From Bacteroidales bacterium UBA1179 (lineage in GTDB: Bacteria; Bacteroidota; Bacteroidia; Bacteroidales; Bacteroidaceae): DNA of 7,316 bases. The translations under genes were made by a program, and so were the position numbers. Below, piece after piece: positions 5,435-7,316 of the stretch. Under the pieces are notes generated by a model. The model was not told the DNA's origin. It saw only the letters and a program-made list of their open reading frames with translations, and made no database searches. How positions within the stretch are numbered: the first letter of the stretch is position 1; the number at the start of each line of letters is the position of its first letter. The stretch spans positions 1 to 7,316 of the forward strand of contig DBYT01000001.1 in NCBI GenBank assembly GCA_002309915.1. Reading direction: 5' to 3'.

Positions 5435-7249
5435 TTGAAAGGCAGGGAGGCATACGAGAAACATCTGAAACTGATTGTCCAGAACCTTCCGGAAAAGCCC
5501 GGTTGTTACCAGTATCTGGACGAGCAGGGCACCGTCATATACGTAGGTAAGGCCAAAAACCTTAAGCGCAGAGTATCGTCATACTTCCTCAAAGAGAATC
5601 AGACAGACAAGACCCGGATGCTTGTGAGCCGGATATCGGACCTCAAGTATATTGTGGTTGAGACGGAATGGGATGCTTTCCTGCTGGAAAACAACCTGAT
5701 CAAAAGGTACAAACCCCGTTACAACATACTGCTCAAGGATGACAAGACCTATCCGTCAATCTGCATAACACGCGAGGATTATCCCCGTGTATTCAAGACC
5801 CGCAAGATAATACGCAACGGAAGCGAGTATTACGGACCATTCAGCCATACGGGTACTCTGAACGGACTTTTGCAGATAATAGCACAGGCTTATAAAGTCA
5901 GGACCTGCAGATTGCCGCTTACCGAGGAGGCTATTAAAGCCGGCAAGTACAAGGAGTGCCTTGAATATCACATTAAGAACTGCCCCGCACCCTGCATAGG
6001 ACATGTTTCAAAGGCCGATTACAACGCTCAGATTGCCGAGATCCGTGAGATACTGAAAGGACGCAGCCAGGACCTTACCAGATCCATGATGCAGGAGATG
6101 AAGAAACTCTCCGCAGAGATGAGGTTTGAGGAGGCACATGAGGTTAAGGTTCGCTTTGATACCATCATGGAGTTCCGCGAAAAGAGCAGGGTGGTTGATA
6201 CCGGACTGGATAATGTAGATGTCTACAACATAGACAATGATGAGGATGTAGTATTTGTAAACTACCTGCATGTGGCAGGAGGCTGCATCAATCAGGCGTT
6301 CACATTCGAGTACAAGCGCAAGATGGACGAATCACTCGATGAAATGCTGATGCTTGCCATCGTCGAGATGAGAGGACGATACAAGAGTACTGCCCGTGAA
6401 ATCATAGTTCCGTTCATGCCCGAGGCCGAGATAACAGGGGTTACATGGACCGTACCGCAGAAGGGAGAGAAGAAAAAACTGCTGGACCTTTCGGCCCTGA
6501 ACGTAAAACAGTACCGTGCAGACCGCCTGAAACGCAGCGACAAACTCAACCCCGAGCAGAAACATGTAAGGCTCATGAAAGAGTTGGGCACACTTCTGGG
6601 CATGGAAAAGACTCCTCTGCGCATAGAGTGCTTTGACAACTCACACATATCAGGAACTGATGCCGTTGCCGCCTGTGTGGTATATGAGAACGGTAAACCG
6701 TCACGTAAGGACTACCGTCTGTACAACATAAAGAGCGGAGCCGGAGGCGATGATTACGGTTCAATGTATGAGGTAATGATGCGCCGATGGATGAGAGCAG
6801 TCGATGAGGGCAGTGCTCTGCCTGACCTGGTAATAGTGGACGGTGGAAAGGGACAGATGTCTATTGCAAAGGAAGTAATTGATAATCTGAACATTAGCAT
6901 AAATATTGCAGGTCTTGTAAAGAACGCCCACCATAAGACATCGGGCCTTCTTTACGGATTCCCGCAGATGGAGGTCGGGGTAAAACCGGACAGCGAACTG
7001 TTCCGCCTGCTGGAGCAGATGCAGGAGGAGGTACACCGCGTGGCTATATCGTTCCATAAGAACAAGCGCAGCAAGCGTCAGACTCACTCTGAACTTACTG
7101 ATATAAAGGGAATTGGAGAGAATACGGCCACATCCCTGATCAGAAAGTTCAAGAGCGTTAAGAGGATTTCGGAGGCAAGTCTTGAAGAACTGTCTGCTGA
7201 GGTCGGAAAGGCAAAGGCCCAGACAATATATAACTGGTTTCACAAATGA
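5435..7249 (+). CDS. uvrC: UvrABC excinuclease subunit C
   Basis: UvrC joins the UvrB-DNA complex in nucleotide excision repair and cuts on both sides of the lesion. The 604 residues cover the full family length. Domains in order: GIY-YIG nuclease for the 3' cut (about 18-100; PGCYQYL 22-28, VIYVGKAKNLKRR 34-46, LLENNLIKRYKPRYN 83-97 with Glu85 the likely metal ligand); a Cys cluster (158, 175, 183, 187); the UVR UvrB-binding helix pair (around MKKLSAEMRFEEAHEVK, 222-238); the RNase H-like nuclease for the 5' cut (IECFDNSHISGTDA 397-410, LVIVDGGKGQ 465-474, EEVHRVAISF 531-540; catalytic Asp401, Asp469, His534); and a C-terminal helix-hairpin-helix (about 555-600). The start is TTG directly after the apt stop; no ATG, GTG or TTG lies in frame between it and the conserved GCYQYL. 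The stop overlaps the dtd start. All key residues are present. Confidence 0.97.
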   Translation: MKGREAYEKHLKLIVQNLPEKPGCYQYLDEQGTVIYVGKAKNLKRRVSSYFLKENQTDKTRMLVSRISDLKYIVVETEWDAFLLENNLIKRYKPRYNILLKDDKTYPSICITREDYPRVFKTRKIIRNGSEYYGPFSHTGTLNGLLQIIAQAYKVRTCRLPLTEEAIKAGKYKECLEYHIKNCPAPCIGHVSKADYNAQIAEIREILKGRSQDLTRSMMQEMKKLSAEMRFEEAHEVKVRFDTIMEFREKSRVVDTGLDNVDVYNIDNDEDVVFVNYLHVAGGCINQAFTFEYKRKMDESLDEMLMLAIVEMRGRYKSTAREIIVPFMPEAEITGVTWTVPQKGEKKKLLDLSALNVKQYRADRLKRSDKLNPEQKHVRLMKELGTLLGMEKTPLRIECFDNSHISGTDAVAACVVYENGKPSRKDYRLYNIKSGAGGDDYGSMYEVMMRRWMRAVDEGSALPDLVIVDGGKGQMSIAKEVIDNLNISINIAGLVKNAHHKTSGLLYGFPQMEVGVKPDSELFRLLEQMQEEVHRVAISFHKNKRSKRQTHSELTDIKGIGENTATSLIRKFKSVKRISEASLEELSAEVGKAKAQTIYNWFHK

Positions 7250-7316
7250 GAGCTGTAATACAGAGAGTGACAGAAGCAAGCGTCAAGGTTGACGGCAAGG
7301 TGACAGGCGCCATAAA
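7246..7316 (+). CDS. dtd: D-aminoacyl-tRNA deacylase, N-terminal fragment (partial)
   Basis: The 23 codons before the window ends read MRAVIQRVTEASVKVDGKVT followed by GAI, the characteristic N-terminus of the Dtd family (MRAVxQRVxxAxVxVxGxxxGxI). Dtd hydrolyses D-aminoacyl-tRNA (classically D-Tyr-tRNA) and mischarged Gly-tRNA(Ala), keeping D-residues out of proteins. Its ATG (7246-7248) overlaps the uvrC TGA (7247-7249) in an ATGA arrangement, so the two are very probably translationally coupled. The catalytic regions lie beyond the right edge, so integrity cannot be judged. Confidence 0.93.
   Translation, partial: MRAVIQRVTEASVKVDGKVTGAI

Noticed and set aside
5400..5470. Apt and UvrC as one fused gene split by a nonsense mutation
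   Set aside because: Both proteins are complete at normal family lengths and are separate genes elsewhere. The shared frame is noted as a finding but is not evidence of a broken fusion.
6761..7279. Minus-strand open frame (172 codons) opposite the uvrC end and dtd start
   Set aside because: It is antisense to the UvrC nuclease and helix-hairpin-helix regions and to dtd, with no domain signal of its own.

Overview
The window looks like chromosomal DNA from a gut-type member of the Bacteroidales (Bacteroides/Prevotella-like). Three things point there. The order mnmG-apt-uvrC-dtd is one I associate with that group. The UvrC, MnmG and Apt sequences read like Bacteroidales homologues. The intergenic promoter candidates match the Bacteroides -7 motif TAnnTTTG rather than a TATAAT box, and classical Shine-Dalgarno sites are mostly lacking. 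No species assignment is possible from reading alone.

Layout. Bases 1-549 (minus strand) hold the N-terminal 183 residues of an exported protein, probably a TIM-barrel glycoside-hydrolase-like enzyme, running off the left edge. A 148-bp divergent intergenic region (550-697) carries one -7-like box for each direction. On the plus strand follow an exported double-domain PAP2/class A acid phosphatase (698-2110), a family 2 glycosyltransferase 15 bp later (2126-2944), and then the housekeeping block: mnmG (2979-4853), apt (4889-5434), uvrC (5435-7249) and the first 23 codons of dtd (7246-7316). Coding density is very high: no gap exceeds 150 bp, and no tRNA, rRNA, CRISPR array, insertion sequence or convincing terminator was seen.

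How the genes fit together. mnmG (tRNA wobble-uridine modification), apt (adenine salvage), uvrC (excision repair) and dtd (removal of D-amino acids from tRNA) are packed like one operon: a 35-bp gap, a zero-base junction, then a 4-bp ATGA overlap. Their functions are related only loosely. The phosphatase and glycosyltransferase upstream may form a separate envelope-related pair or be read into the operon; the gap before mnmG holds its own -7-like box very close to the start codon.

The most notable observations are: a 16-bp exact match to the ParB centromere consensus parS in the 35-bp mnmG-apt gap; a second PAP2 half in the phosphatase that has lost both catalytic histidines; and a TTG start for uvrC placed directly after, and in frame with, the apt stop codon. 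I see no clearly novel multi-gene system here.
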